The notes: generated from the letters alone by a model not told the origin. A stretch of 64,000 nt of DNA from Tamarix chinensis (GCA_030549775.1 CM060175.1:9570455-9634454), one strand, 5' to 3'. Shown: positions 10,681-24,307, counted from the stretch's first letter. A program made the numbers and translations.

Positions 10681-13018
10681 CGGTAGCCCAATGGAGGACC
10701 CGAATTTACACATCTCTATATTCCTTGAGTGCTGCAACAACTTAAAGATGAATGGGATGTTAGATGATGCAATCAGACTACGATTATTCCCATTCTTAGT
10801 GAGGGTAAAAGCTAGATCTTGGTTACAATAACTTCCTCACACGTTTATCGCCACTTGAGACCAACTTTTATGAGTTATCCTAAAAAAGTATTTTCATCCA
10901 TCTAAGATGGGTCAAATTAGGAATCTCATTACCAGGTTTAGTCAAAAATATGGTGAGTTCTTGTATGATGTGTGGGAATATTACAAGGATATGTTGAGAA
11001 TGTGTCTAGACTAAGGTTGGAGGAATGGTTCCCGGTTCATACTTTCTATAATGATCTCCTTTTCAACACAAGGATGACAATAGATGTAGTAGTGAGAGGC
11101 ACTCTTATGAACAAAATCATACCAAAAATAAAGTAATTAATTAAGGACATCGCTCAAAACCACTTCTAGTGGTTAGGAGAGCGCTCTTCTATAAAGAAGG
11201 GCCAAAGGTATAATGTTGATGCCTTTGATCCTATTTCTTCTAAAGTAGATGCATTATTTTAGTGCTTTGATAAATTAAATGTGAAAGCATTGACTTCTGC
11301 CTTTACTACTTGTGAGAATTGGGGATGTGGGATACTCATCATTCAAATGTTAATCCATTGTCTCCTCTACCCAATGATGTAAATATTGTATATCACATAA
11401 ATTATGTGAACAATTTCAATAAAAAAGTATACCCCTTTGCTCCTAATTATAGTCTAGGGTGGAGAAGTTATTTGAATCTTTCGTATAATAACCCACCATC
11501 TAATCCCATTACTCAATCAAATTTCAGGCCTCCAAGCTTTCAAAACCTTAAACCTTATTTTCCTAACCCTTTATAATCTAACATTAAGTCATTGTTAGAG
11601 AATTTTATAATCTCTCAAAACAAACGAACTGAGGATATGAGAATGCATTCAAGATCTTAAATTATAAAGTCAATTTCATTGCCACCCATAATAAGATACT
11701 GGAAAGCCAACTCATTCAGGTGGCCCCACAGTTTGGTTTATCTTTAAGGCCTTTTGAAATGCTTACAGGGAATCCATAAACTAACCATAAAGGTTCTATA
11801 AATGCTATAGCACTTAGAAGTGGGAAAGAGCTATAAGGCCCCATTTTGAGGAAGGAAGTTGAGGATGTGGGTGAGAACATTAAATACATGCCAAAAGAGA
11901 GTGATGAATCAATGAATATTAGGAAATCGACCACTTTAGGAAAAGAGTATGAGGGTGAGAAATATGTCCCTCCACCAATATGCCAACCTCTATTACCATT
12001 TTCCAAAAGGCAAGCTAATGCAAAATTGGAAAATTAATTTTGGAAATTTGTGGAAATTCTAAAAAAAATGCTTATTAATATTCTATTTGTTGAAGCCATT
12101 TCCCAAATTCCCTCCTATACTAAATATTTTAAGGAGATTCTTTCCAATAAGGGACGGTTAAAGGAATATGAGACCATATCCTTGACTCAAGAGTGTAGCG
12201 CTATCATCCAAAATAAGCTACCACCCAAGCTTAAGGAGCTGGACTCCTTCTCTATTCCTTGTACTACTGGTGATGCATTTATTAATAATTCTCTCAATGA
12301 TCTTGGTGCTAGTGTAAGTTTAATGCCACTATCTATTTGTAAGAAATTGTAGCTGGGAGACATGATGCTAACCACTATTTCCCTTCAATTGGTCGATCAG
12401 TCGGTAAAACATTTGATATGTATATTAGAAAATGTACATATTCAAGTCTGTAAGTTTTACATTCTGGTTGATATTTTTATTCTTGAGATAGAAGAGGATG
12501 CTTAAATTTCTATTATATTGGACAAACATTTCCTGGATTTGGAGCGGTAATTGATGTGAAAATCAAAAAACTCTCTCTCAATATTAGAGATGAAAAAGTG
12601 AATTTTGACTTATATTTTATAGTGAAAGTTCCATTGATTGATGAAATATGTTGTAAGATTGATACTGCAAGCATGGTGATCAAAGAGAACCTTACTAGTT
12701 TGATCTCAAGTGATCCACTTAATGTTTGGTGAATTATGGAGAACCTTATAAAAATGATGAAGAAGTGGTTGCTTTTGCTACATACTTAAGGAGAGCCCTC
12801 TTTATGCCAAAGAACTTGAAACATTGGTTCAATTTGAGAAACATTTTAGTGAAAAAATTCATGAGGGGAAGGTCGTACCCAAGGTAGAACCTCACTCAAA
12901 TATGATATCTTGGGCTCTAATGGTGAATACTCTACTATTGTGAATGCTAACTTGAGTAATGAGGAAGTTGAGAAGTAACTTGAAGTCCTTAGGTTACATA
13001 AGGATGTGATACATTATT
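10681..13018 (+). pseudogene. Athila-like Ty3/gypsy gag and protease, decayed
   Basis: The capsid core is recognisable: SPMEDPNLHISIFLECC then DDAIRLRLFPFLVRVKARSW at 10683-10825, and SKMGQIRNLITRFSQKYGE farther on. The zinc-knuckle region is worn to CENWGCG near 11309. The typical linker GWRSYLNLSYNNPP (11457-11500) and a Lys/Glu-rich spacer follow. An aspartic protease region reads FSIPCTTGDAFINNSLNDLGASVSLMPLSI (about 12250-12345), with DLG in place of DTG/DSG as in relatives. Stops and frameshifts break it many times. After VIHYL the element is interrupted by a solo LTR and resumes at 16712. It would have encoded the virus-like particle proteins of the retrotransposon; it is not functional now. 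Confidence 0.82.
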
Positions 13019-13319
13019 TGTAATACCCTACATTTTTAAAATATAAAATTAAATATTTACCCTTTATTTGGAATAATTTAATCTTAAACTATTAATTTAA
13101 TTATTTTATGGACCTTTGATTTACAAAAATAGATAGAATTATTTAATAAATTAATCTAATTTTTTTACCATATTATCTTACCCTTTTATCTAAATAAATT
13201 CCCAAACCCATAATTTTTCCAAAATTATTTACTTAAATTAATACTTTAAATTTTGGATAAATTAATTTAATAATTTTTTCATTAGCCTAATTTCTAATCA
13301 TAACTCTAAAAATAATTTT

Positions 13320-14510
13320 CTTTTTCTTTTTCCCCCTTTCCTTTTTCCTTTTTTCATTTCTTCCTTTTTCTTCTTTTTCCTTTTCTTCTTTCTTTTTTCC
13401 CTTCTCCTTTGGGTCAGCTCAACCCTCTTCCTCTTTTCTTTCCTCCTTCTCCGTTGGGCCAACCCAGCCGCCTGCCTCCCTTTTCTTTCTTACCTTTCAT
13501 TTCTTTCTCCTTTGGGCTAGCCCACCTTCCCTTCTCTTTTTTTCTCTTCTCCTCCTATAGTGCCCAGCCTTTTCCCTTTCTTTCTCCTTACCTGACCTCC
13601 TTTCTTTCTTCCTTCTTCTTCCTTTGTTCACCCCAAGCCAAATATGCCTCCTATGCACCCCGCATGCCATATTCTCCCTCTCCTTCCTTTGCACCTCTAC
13701 ACCTTGCCTGCCACGCCCGTCTGCACACCCCCTCTACATGTCCCTTTTGTTTCCATTTCATGCCATGCATTCCCCCTACATCCCCTTCCCCGCATGCCTT
13801 CCCCTTTTATCCCTATACCTAACCCCCTTGTCACCTTCCATGTCGCCTGTGTCCTCCCTACACCGCACGCCTCCCTCCTCTCCTCTTCTTTTTCTTCTCC
13901 TTCTCTTTTTCTCCTCTACCCCATTTATTTCCCTTAAGCTCCCTTCTCTCCAACCAGATTCTCCCTTTACTTTCTCTCCCTCCTTCTCCCTTATTTTTTC
14001 TTGCACCGCCCCTCTTCGTCATCTCCACTGCACAAGTGACCACCACATCACCCACTCCTACCCCTACCTCCTCCCTACACTACCCCAAGAAACCACCGCA
14101 TACCACCCTGCAACCAACTCCCCTCTCAAACTCCCCTTACACCACCACCCTAGGCCACCATTTATCCCCTCTTCTATTACCATTGAAGCCTCCTCTCAAC
14201 CACTTAACACCGCCCTCAACACCTACCTACCTTAACTTACCCAAACTCCCCCTACAGATCCCCTTTCTCTTCTCTCTCTTTTCCTTTCTTCCTCTTCTCC
14301 CTCCCTTCTCTACACCCTCTTCCTACAGCTGCCATCATCATCTCTGTAGCCGCCATACTTCAACCTTCAGCTACCTCCCACACCCCACCTCGCCCCTACA
14401 CCCAACAATCAACCTCCGCCACTTTCCTCAACCCTCATACCCGAAGCCCCACTTTTCACATTTTCTCCCTTCCCCTCACCCCTTTCGTGCCATGCATAGC
14501 TCACGTTGCA
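13320..14510 (+). repeat. Pyrimidine-rich tract of LTR A1
   Basis: The plus strand is nearly all C and T with very few G for about 1.2 kb. This gives long open frames rich in Pro, Ser, Leu and Phe on one strand and Arg, Glu and Lys on the other. Equivalent tracts occur at 19790-20700, 53180-54410 and 59035-59910 in other LTRs, always at the same relative place. They are LTR sequence, not genes. Confidence 0.75.
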
Positions 14511-15536
14511 TGAGTAACATGAGTTATGCTACCTAAATTTTAAGTATATTTAGCTAATATTGAGGTATATTATAGTTTGGTGATAATATGTATTTAATAA
14601 GTATTTTTAATAAAAATCATTATTTTACTTATCTAATAATAATATGTTACTTGTGAAATTATTTTTGGTATAATTTTTACTAATAGAGCTTAAGCATTTT
14701 AATCCAGGATACCAGTAAAGTTTGATTTTTGCTAGAAATAAGGTAACTATTATATCCCACTAAAATGTATGGATTATCTTATATTAGAACATTAGGGATT
14801 TTGGTATATGATTTATGTAAATATAATGTGTTATTATCAATCCCATGATCATTATATTATATTTTATATAATGTAATATAGGTGAATGGGTGACTAAGAT
14901 TAATGGGTTGATGTTGATGTTGAGTGTTATGTGTATATACATGCTATGCTAAGTAAGAATTGACAATTGTAGTGAAAATAATACTGATATAAGCCCTAGG
15001 GGTAATGTGGTTATTTGGACACTTCATGATGTTTAGACCTAAATGAGATGCCTAATATGCTATGCATGATGTTAAGAATGTATATAGAAGTTTGGTGGAG
15101 TATAAATCTAAGTGTTAGAAGAAATATCCATGTTTTATGGCCTAAGGGTAATTTAGTAATTTTAATGTATGGTGTTGATTATCATAATAAAAATACATGA
15201 CAAGTGTTATATGGTGTTGAAAATGATGATAGTAGTTTGTGGCAATAAAAATACATGTTCCATCATCAAAAATGATATTTTATGTTCTAGGGGCATTTTA
15301 GTAATTTTACATGTTTAATGGGAATGACCTAAATAAATATACGTGATATTTTATGTTCTAGCAGCATTTTAGTAATTTGACAAATGGTGCTAAGTATGCT
15401 AATAAAAGTTTTGTGGTGTTAAATAATGTGTGTTAGGCATGAATATTAATATTTTATGACCATGGGGCATTTTAGAAATTTTATATGTAAAATGAAGGTT
15501 TCTTAAATAAACATGCATGATAGGTGATAATTAGCC

Positions 15537-15537
15537 C

Positions 15538-15606
<69 letters not shown>
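15537..15606. repeat. (TAA)n microsatellite
   Basis: About 23 uninterrupted TAA units inside LTR A1. Confidence 0.95.
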
Positions 15607-16711
15607 GGGTCTTGTGGAGTTAATAATGCATGTAAGGTATGATTATTAATAATAAATAGCCTAGGGGAATTTTAGTAATTTGGCAATTATAATGGGAGTT
15701 AACTTAATAAACATGCATAATAAGTGGTAATTTGTGATAAGAGTGATAATAGGGGTTTATGGTGTTAGCAATACATGAGGTGTATGATTAATAATATTAA
15801 ATGACCTCAGGACTGTGTGTAGTATATTTATCGGTCCACCGATTATAATAGTGGAATCTCTGAACTTATGTGGATTTAATTTGAAAGATGATTAATATCT
15901 AATTAATGGCTTAAGTCCAAGTGATAATGAAAGAACTATTATGACCTACTGATGTGATATGGTAACAGCCTCGATACCTACTAGGGTAGATTAAGCTTGG
16001 TATTGTGTTGATGGGCCTATAGGCCTACCTTTGAGTTGGGTGGATGTTGTATGGTTGAGTGTGGTTTGGGATATCTAATTATACTACAAAGAGCATCGAT
16101 TAGATACTCCCTTGGTAAGTTCCGTTAATTCTAAATGAATGAGTCATTTTGACATATAATCTTGATGCATGTAGCCAATTGAGTGTTGTTGTATTTCAAT
16201 TATATACATGATCCCATGTTCTTTTGTTTGATGTGTGGTAAATGATGTGTTGCATGTGGGCCCTACATATTAGTTTTGTATAAAGGATTACTGGGTATCA
16301 TCATACTGAACATGGACCCATACTTATTCAATAGGCAGTGACATTTGCAAGTTAGCTTATAAGCGCTATTTAAGATTTACCCTCAATTTAAAAGCGTAAG
16401 ACTATCTGGAAATTTTCTTTAGTTTTCCATAAAACTCTTATGTTCCATTTTTAATGATTTTATTGTGTAACCACTATTAGTGGATTTTATTTCTTGTAAT
16501 TTAACTATCATGCTACTCTAATTTATGATTATATCTTGGAATTGTGAAAAAGGATGTTTTCAGTCTTAACACTTGGTACTAGAATGGTAGAGGAAAACCA
16601 GTCTAGTACTAAGTGTGGCGGTAGAATCCTCAAAATTTACCCTTTTTTCTTCTGCTTTAAATTTTAAAAACAAAATTTTTCAGTAGTGAATTTTAGGAGT
16701 GTTATATTATT

Positions 16712-17687
16712 CCATAGATGATATAAAAGGTATTATCCCCTTTGTTTGCATGCATCAAATTTTGTTAGAAGAAGGATATAAATCCTCCATCGAACATCAA
16801 AGGAAATTAAACCTAAAAAAAAGAGGTAATGAAATTACTTGACACAGGAATCATCTATCCTCTTTCAAATAATAAGTGGGTGAGATAGTGCAAGTGGTGT
16901 CAAAGAAGGGAGGCATAACCGCTACTTGATATGAGAAAAATAAACTTATTCCCACTCGAACACTCACCGGATGGAGTATGTGTATTGATTATAGAAAACT
17001 CAACAAAGCCACCTAGAAGAATCATTTTCTCTTTCCATTTACTGATCGAATGTTGGAGAGGTTGGCTAAATACCCTAGTGATCAAGAGAAAATGACATTT
17101 ACATGTCTATATGTCACATTTTCTTATCAAAGGATGCCATTTGGCTTGTGTAATACCTTATTCACCTTCTAACGATGCATGATGGTCATATTATCTAATT
17201 TTATTGAAAATATTATGGAAGTGTTATGGATGAATTTTTTGTCTATGGAATATCTTTTGATGATTGCTTGCATATCCTTAATAAAGTGTTAAAAGGTCAA
17301 ATTGGTATTAATTGTGAGAAATATCATTTTATGGTTCAAGAAGGAATTGTTTTGGGTCATTTAAATCACAAATTTGGGAATTGAAGTTGACAGAGCTAAG
17401 ATTGATATCATTGCTAAAATGCTACCCCTAACAAATGCTAAAAGAGTTAGGAGTTTCTTAGTTTATGTCAAGTTTTACAGGTGTTTTATTAAATATTTTT
17501 CTAAAATTATAGAACCCCTTACCCATTTACTTGTCAAATATGTTCCTTTTGCATTTGATCAATCTCTTCTAGATGCTTTTGACAAGTTGAAGGAAGCTTT
17601 GACAAATACTTTGGTAATGGGACCGCCTGACTGGAACCTTCATTTTGAAGTGATGTGTGATATAAGTAACTATGATGTTAGGGTTGT
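16712..17687 (+). pseudogene. Athila-like reverse transcriptase fragment, continuation of the element left of 13019
   Basis: Reading resumes in the pol linker (DDIKGIIPFVCMHQILLEEG near 16720) and passes through the RT palm: ITATXYEKNKLIPTRT, then CIDYRKLN (about 16981), FTCLYVTFSYQRMPFGLCNT, an active-site region worn to MDEFFVYG, KYHFMVQEGIVLGHL, GIEVDRAKIDIIAKM and RSFLVYVKFYRCFIKYFSKI. It ends at FEVMCDISNYDVRVVV, where RNase H begins. Several frameshifts are needed. The second Asp of the DD pair is Glu. The frame is cut by the reverse LTR at 17688, and its 3' part is not in the window. Confidence 0.85.
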
Positions 17688-19466
17688 TGTCACACCATAA
17701 AAATTTACTACTAAAATTTTTTATTTTTAAAGATAATATGCGAAAGAAAATATGATAAATTTTGGGGTTCTGCCGCCACACTTAGTACCAAATCGGTTTT
17801 CCTCCACCGTTCCAATACTAAGTATTAAGGCTATAAATATACTTTGTACAAACTCAAAGATATAATTATAAAACAAAATAGCACGATAGTTAGAATATCA
17901 AAAATGTAACCCACTAAATGTGGTTATAGAATAAACTCATTAGAAAAGAAAGTATGAAAGATTATAAGAAAAATACACAAACTTTTCCTAATATACCTAT
18001 GCTCTTTACCTTAGAGTAAATCTTGAATAGCGCTTGCAAGCTAACCTACAAATGCCACTGCCCATTGAATAAGTATGGACCCAAGAATAGAATCCTTCAG
18101 TACTATGGTATTGAGTAACCCTTTATACGAGACTAATATATAAGGCCCGCATGCAACACACAAGTTGCCACACATCAAACACATGAACATAGCATTATAC
18201 ATATACAAACTAAAATGTAATAATCATATAAATAGCCACATACATAAGATAATATGCCACCAATGCTCATTTACTTAGAAATAGCAAACCTTATCAATGG
18301 AGCATCCAAGATATTCTCTTTGTAGTATAATTAGAGAGCCAATATCATACTCAACCATACACTATCCACTCAACTCATAGGCAAGCCCATAGGACCATCA
18401 ATACAATATCATACACAATCCATCATGGTAGGCACCAAGGCTACTACCAAATCACATTAGTTGGTTATAATAGTTCATTCATTATTATCTGGACTCAAAC
18501 CATTAGTTTCATAATTAGTCATCTATCAAATTATATCCACGTAGGTTTAAGGGCCTCACTATTCTCATTGATAGATTGATAAATATAATCTAACCTAGGG
18601 CAGCACACTCATGGCCACTATTCTCATAGGTAGACTGGTAAATATAATACAACCTAGGGTAACACGTCCTAGCCACTATTCTCACCAACAAATTGGTAAA
18701 TATAATATAATCCGGGGTAGTACACTTTAGCCATTATTCTTATCAGTAGATCAATAAATATAATACAACCCAGGGTAGTACGCTGCTGGCCACTAATATC
18801 ACCAATGGACCAATACATATAATAAAATCTAGGGCAAAACACTCCTCACCACTATTATTGCTGGACCGGTATATATAATCCATATGGTCCCAACCTTCAT
18901 GGTGTTTCATTGTAAGTAATTAGTATCTTTCCATTTAGTTATCACAAAATTCCATTTTATTTACTTAAAGGGGAGATCACAAACCCAAAGACACAAAGGT
19001 ACACTAATCATACTGGCACATAAAAGCAACACAATATCCTACCAAATATCAACCCAATGATGCAAAGGTACCTTGGTCGCACTAATACACGAAGTCACAC
19101 AATACCTCACCAACAAGGATATTTAGTCGATAAGTATGCATACCCCCTAATTAGGTTCGTAGAGATAAATAGAGTAAGATATAAGGCCTAGTTGGGGATA
19201 GCTGAGGCACTAAGGCACACCAGCAAAAATCTAAAATAATCATGGACTAAACCACATATTTAGGTTAGCGACCCCAAAATAGCCACCATTTCTGTCTCAA
19301 AGTATTTTAAGTAATAGTATTTTAATTAGGGTGACCACAAGAAGGACATATTAATCACATACTTAGCTATTTTTATTTTTTATTTCCAACATTATAAAGT
19401 AACTAGAATCAAGATTATTATCAATAGTAACATCAGTAGTCCATTAAGGCCATTCTAAGCTCTAAA
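17688..19466 (-). repeat. Reverse Tekay-like LTR A2, first part
   Basis: It opens TGTCACACCATAAAAATTTA, the reverse complement of the LTR end, directly after the Athila frame stops. Sequence near 17770-17830 and 18000-18120 is the reverse complement of parts of A1 (stem-loop box, and the 16260-16390 block). Retrotransposon B interrupts it at 19467; it resumes at 62973, where the reverse complement of the A1 GGGCATTTTAGTAATTT region continues. Its far end is outside the window. Confidence 0.78.
18550..18880 (-). repeat. Tandem array of CCAC...GTGG boxes in LTR A2
   Basis: About five units of roughly 60 bp, each with CCACTATTCTCA... and TGGTAAATATAAT..., the reverse and diverged form of the box arrays at 27177, 35469 and 43480. 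Confidence 0.7.
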
Positions 19467-20773
19467 TATAAAACCCCAAAATTTTAGCTAACCTTAATTC
19501 CGAGAAATTAATATCATAACCAAATTTTAACCTTGGAAAATTTTATTCTTTCTATTTTGATCTAAATCTCTAATCCTAAACCTTAGCCTAATTATTTTGT
19601 TTATAATCTTGACCCATAACCCGAAATAAATCCCTAAAAGTTATCCCTGATTATTTGGCCTTCCTTCATTCTATTAAGCCCATTTTTGTTCGGATTATTT
19701 TTTCCAAATTATCTTTCTATCTGGTACCCTAATCTATCTAAATTGAAAATAAAACTACATAAATAAAAATATATCCTACCCTATCATTTTACCCCTATTT
19801 TACCCCTCTGTCATGCTCCAATCTTCTCCCCCTAAACACTCTCCCCTTCTCCCACTCAACCCCCTCACCTCACCTCTCTTCTATTTGCGTGTCTATGTAC
19901 ACACACAAACCCATTTTTCTCCCTCAACCAAACAATCCCCCCCTTCCTGTTCTTGTTGATACAAGCCCTACCCCTCATGTGGCATGGTTTATAAGTTTTT
20001 TCTTCACAACAATAAATGCCCAACCACCCCTCTACTTCCTTAAGGTATTCTACAACATTGGCACACCACCTTCCCCTACCACCTCCTGTCCTCGCAGCAA
20101 TTACCGCCACCACCCACAAACTTCTCCCTCCCTCTTTTTTTTCCTGATGCAACTCCAACCAAACAGCTCCCTTTGCATTGTTAGCATACACCTGCATACC
20201 CTCACCAACCTCCTAGCCTTCATGCATCATCCACCTTGCAGTGCAACCAGCAACCATCACCAACCAGCACCATCCTTCACCATCTTGCCTGTCACCAATG
20301 CCCATCTCCTCCTCCACCTTTCCCGCTCTATTTATTTTCGGCACTCCCTCACCTAAAAACCGTACACACTATATCCCCAACCCCGATCAGCCCCTGCATC
20401 TCTACCCTCCACCATTGTCCCCTAGCCTACCAATGCTCCAGCCCATGCGCCTCACCCCAACTAGCCCAACAACTTCCTAGCCCAACCCCGTCTTCTCTTA
20501 TCCTAGCGAAGCCACCCTTCCATACAGCACCAACCCCACTACTACCACCTTCACCACCCTGCCTCTCTGCAGTTTCCAACTGACCACATTTCCCCTACGA
20601 CATCTTTGCACTATGAGCTAGCACCAGCCTTCCTATAGCATACCCTAGCTATAACCAATCACTACCTCGCACTACTACCTCAACCCAAATAAATCCTCCC
20701 CTCATGTCATGGGCACAGTCCTCACGCTGCGTGCATGCGGCGTGAGAGGGTGTGATATGTTAAATGACCTTAA

Positions 20774-21224
20774 TGCAGTGTTTGGATTGGGGTGAATGGA
20801 GGGTAATGGAGGTGAATCAATTGATTCACCCCGATTGGGTATCTGGTTAATAATTTTACCTAGGTGAATTGAGGTTAAAGTTTTACCTCCATTCACTTCG
20901 ATTAACCTCGTTTTTATTAACCTCCGATTTCAGGGGTAACCAAGGTGAAGGTGAAAGAATAAGCAAATTTTTAACTTAATATGACCAAAATATCCCTCAA
21001 TAGGACTTATTTATTTAATACAAGGATATAAATTTCATTTATTTTATTTTTTAATCTTTATTTACCTCCATCTAAATGGAATTTTTAAAATATTCACCTA
21101 GGTTAGGTTAATATCATCCAAACAGCATTTTAAAACATTCACCCCAATTCACCTCTATTCCCTTCACCTAGGTTAATTTTTAATTTGTACTCTCACCTCA
21201 ATTCACCTCCATCCAAATGGAGCC
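20774..21224. mobile_element. Tourist-like MITE (451 bp) in the 5' LTR of B
   Basis: Absent from the 3' LTR, where GACCTTAAGTTGTAAGTGC runs on (near 59962). It is flanked by TAA (20771-20773 and 21225-21227). The ends are inverted repeats: TTTGGATTGGGGTGAATGGA at the left, ATTCACCTCCATCCAAAT at the right. TAA duplication and size fit a PIF/Harbinger-derived MITE. No coding capacity. Further ACCTCCATTCAC-type motifs lie inside. Confidence 0.85.
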
Positions 21225-21246
21225 TAAGTCGTAAGTGCTGCGTAAT

Positions 21247-21346
21247 GTGTGTGTGTGTGTGTGTGTGTGTATAAGGGTGTTTTGGTAATTTCAAAAATAA
21301 TTATATTATTATTATTATTATTACTACTACTACTACTACTACTAAT
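21247..21346. repeat. (TG)n followed by (ATT)n and (ACT)n microsatellites
   Basis: About 12 GT units at 21248-21271, then ATT units and CTA units at 21303-21342. The same composite occurs in the 3' LTR of B (59989-60103), so it was part of the LTR before insertion. Confidence 0.85.
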
Positions 21347-22688
21347 CCTACTACATCTATAAAACATTAATTCATTAATTATGGTTTTGCCATTTGTTCT
21401 TAGGTGAATTTCTAGGAATACTAGAAGAGTTGGAATAGGATAAGCGTGCTTTGAGACCAAAGACTTATGAGTAAGGATATCGGTCGATGTTTAGGGATTT
21501 ATGCTAAATGTTTAAATGGCTATGTTCATCATCATGTTATTGTTATTATATTATTGAATGTGTGTTGTTAACGATATGTTGTGATAATTTTGATTATATA
21601 ATAGAGAAAGAGTGAGAATGGAAAAATGGCATTGTTATGATAAGTCATATTTTATATTGTGAATAAGGATAAATTATGGGAGAATAATATGAGCCAAATA
21701 AATTATGATAAGTCAAAAATAATAATAAGGGAAAATTTAAGCTTTGCGTAAAATAAGGACTATCAACTATCTTGCGGGCGTTTTGGTTAATAAGGGTTAA
21801 ACTAGAATTTTTTGTATTTTATTGGGTTAGAAAGATTATGATATGCTAATAATATCATGTGAAGTATTTGAGAGTAATTATGAGGTCTATAAGTTCCTCG
21901 GATGAGAAAACAATCTAATTTGGAAATAACAGCCCTTAGCGATAATATCATTATCATATATGTAAAATGTTAGAGTTAGGCTAAAAATTTTGGATATGTT
22001 GTTAATATTGGAATTTTAAGGATTTACATTTAATTTGGTAAGAATACAACCCTCGTGGGAATTTTATGGCTTATCTGTGAACTCATGGTTTTAGGAGCCT
22101 TATAAATAGTAACTTTTAAGATAGGGTTATTATCGTATGTGTAAGACGTGGGAATTAGGCCTCAAATTTTAGCTATGTTAATGATACTAGTATTTGAGGA
22201 TTATACACTAATTTGGTGGATAAACAATTAATATGGGAAAAGTTATGCTTAAATCGTGAATTTAGGATTTTTTTTTAAAAAAAATGAGCATCTTAATCTC
22301 TAAGATCAGTCTTGCTATATATATATATATTAATGTCTTGCTTGCATTAATTATTTTTCTCACTCATAAACCAATCATAAATAAGACACTAATCATTTAA
22401 AGTGAAAGATCACGTGAGCTGGGCTGAGGTGTTTTAGGGATTCTTTTTACCAACTTAATAATAGTGACCAAGTGTGTTTTTCCCTAGGAGTTGCATCAGA
22501 CCGTTCTATCAGTCTAAGAATAGTGGGGCCTGATCTCAACGTGAAAGATAATATGAATCTGAGATAAGCAACCATTGATTAAGACACTAATCACTTATAG
22601 TGAAATATTACGTGAGTTAGGAACAAGGTATAGGAGTCTGTTCCACTAGCTTAATAATAGTGATCAAGTACGTTATATCATGGGAGGT

Positions 22689-22776
22689 AGCGTTGCATGG
22701 GGATAGAGAAAAGGGGATGAGAAGAAAAGTGAAAATGCCATTTCTTAAAAATTTAGGAAATAGGGACGGTAGAAAA

Positions 22777-22831
<55 letters not shown>

Positions 22832-23035
22832 AAAATAGATAAAATTTACTAAAATTAAGAGAGAAAATTAAAAAAATTTCTAAAATTATTACTTATATTA
22901 ATTAATTTTAATCATTAATAATTATATTTTAATAAATAATTAATTAAATAATTTAAATATAAATTTTGACCCCAAAACCTTTTTGAAGGAGGAAACAGAG
23001 GACTACACTTGACTACCATCCCCATGCATCACTAC
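22689..23035. mobile_element. Small inverted-repeat element (347 bp) in the 5' LTR of B
   Basis: Absent from the 3' LTR near 61433. The ends read AGCGTTGCATGGGGATAG and, inverted, GTAGTGATGCATGGGGATGG. TGGGAGGT (22681-22688) and TAGGAGGT (23036-23043) flank it, an 8-bp duplication with one change, as in hAT elements. An (AT)n run lies at 22781-22827. No coding frame. Confidence 0.7.
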
Positions 23036-24299
23036 TAGGAGGTGCTTCAGACCGTTTCACCGATTTAAGAATAGTGGCTAGGAGTGTTTTATCCTAGGAG
23101 GTGTAGAGTCCGTTTCACTAGCTTATTAATAGTAGCCAAGAGTGTTTTGCCTTGGTAGGTGTTTCAGACCGTTCTATTGATTTAAGAATAGCAGGGTCCC
23201 ATAACTCAACGTAAATAAAGGAATGCGTTATGTTATATTTAAATATTATGAATCCAGAACATTAATTACCTTATGTTGTTTTTGCATCTTGCACGTATAC
23301 TACTTTCTACTGTAAATGTACATAATGATATATTTTCCTAGTTTCGAATGTATTGTTACTAACGCAGGTGAAATACCCCAAAATCCTAATTTCTAAATTT
23401 TGGCCTAATAAGGAATTATTAGGAAAACTAATTATACAATTTTAATTATTAAAATGTAGAGAGTTAATTAAGGTATATTAAGAGGAAAATAATAAAGAAG
23501 TTAATTGGAAGAAATTTGGGTATTTTTCCTAATTAGCATGGAGGTTAAGGGAATTTATCTAAAATGGTCTAAAATAAGTAAAAAAGGGAATTTAATTAAT
23601 ATTTTATAAAATACTAATACCCTAAATAGCCCAAAAATATTCTAAATAATTCATGAAAAAAAAAATCCAAAACCCTAAATACATCTTTTTATCTTCCTTT
23701 TTCCTTTTTCTTTTCATTCTTTTTCTTTTTCTCTTACGTTCCGCCGGAATTGGGCCTCGCCTGGCCCAAATCCTCCTTCTCCCTTCCACGGCCCAGCGCC
23801 GTGCGCTGGCCCTCGTCCACTGAGGCTGCGACGACGCGTTTTAACCCTGAGGACGCCGAAGCGCCGCGTCGCAATTATGGAACCTTATATCCGTTGCCAG
23901 CCAACGTCACAACGACGCATCGAAGTTATACACATTATAACCGTTGCCGACTGGCCGGTTCTTCCCCTCTCTTTTCTTCCCTGGACCGCCAGTCCAACCT
24001 GCCCGCCCGTCGTCTTCTTCCTCGCGCAGGTCTGCAACTCGCAGCCTGCCGCCGTTGACAGCCCTGTCGTCCGGCTGCCCTTCTCCTGCCATTCCCGTCT
24101 CTTTCGTTCCCAAATCGACCCAGCAAAATCGTCCTGGCCCTCACGCGTCTTGATTTTTCCTTCTTTTTTTTCGCACACAGCCAAACAGGCCTGCAAGCCA
24201 CAGACCTGCGATCGGCTGCCACTGCCGAACGGCAGCCTGCCGCACCTGCCCCCGCGTGCCATCCCTCTCCCATTAGTCGTGTTCCCCACCTCAATCGCC

Positions 24300-24307
24300 T
24301 ATAAATA
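24300..24307 (+). promoter_or_regulatory. Probable TATA box of LTR A3
   Basis: TATAAATA followed by CCCCTCCCC, at the position in the LTR where the truncated LTR near 40464 also has TATATATATACCCC followed by similar downstream sequence ending in AAACCCTAG/CTGCCTCGCC. It is the likely U3/R junction region; R would start about 25-35 bases downstream. Confidence 0.6.

Larger units (their letters stand above)
13019..16706 (+). repeat. Solo Tekay-like LTR A1 (3.7 kb) in the Athila-like element
   Basis: It starts TGTAATACCCTACA and ends GGAGTGTTATA (final CA changed to TA). TTATT flanks it on both sides (13014-13018 and 16707-16711), and the Athila coding frame continues across the gap, so the boundaries are firm. 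There is no internal coding region: it is a solo LTR. Order inside: AT-rich start, pyrimidine-rich plus strand (13320-14510), a (TAA)n run, several GGGCATTTTAGTAATTT repeats, one CCACCG...TAATAGTGG box (15836-15854), and a stem-loop (16572-16613) just before GTGTGGCGGTA. Confidence 0.88.
19467..23359 (+). repeat. 5' LTR of element B, first part
   Basis: It corresponds to 58733-61730. It has an AT-rich start, a pyrimidine-rich tract (about 19790-20700), a (TG)n run and then AT-rich DNA with AAGACACTAAT...AAAGTGAAAGA and CCAC...AATAGTGG-type boxes (22380-23200). Two small inverted-repeat elements sit in it that the 3' LTR lacks. It breaks off at GTTAC (23355-23359), the target duplication of element C, and resumes at 46936. 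Confidence 0.85.

Noticed and set aside
13409..14536. Series of overlapping frames of 65-203 codons
   Set aside because: Pyrimidine-tract artefacts in LTR A1; amino-acid content mirrors base composition on both strands.
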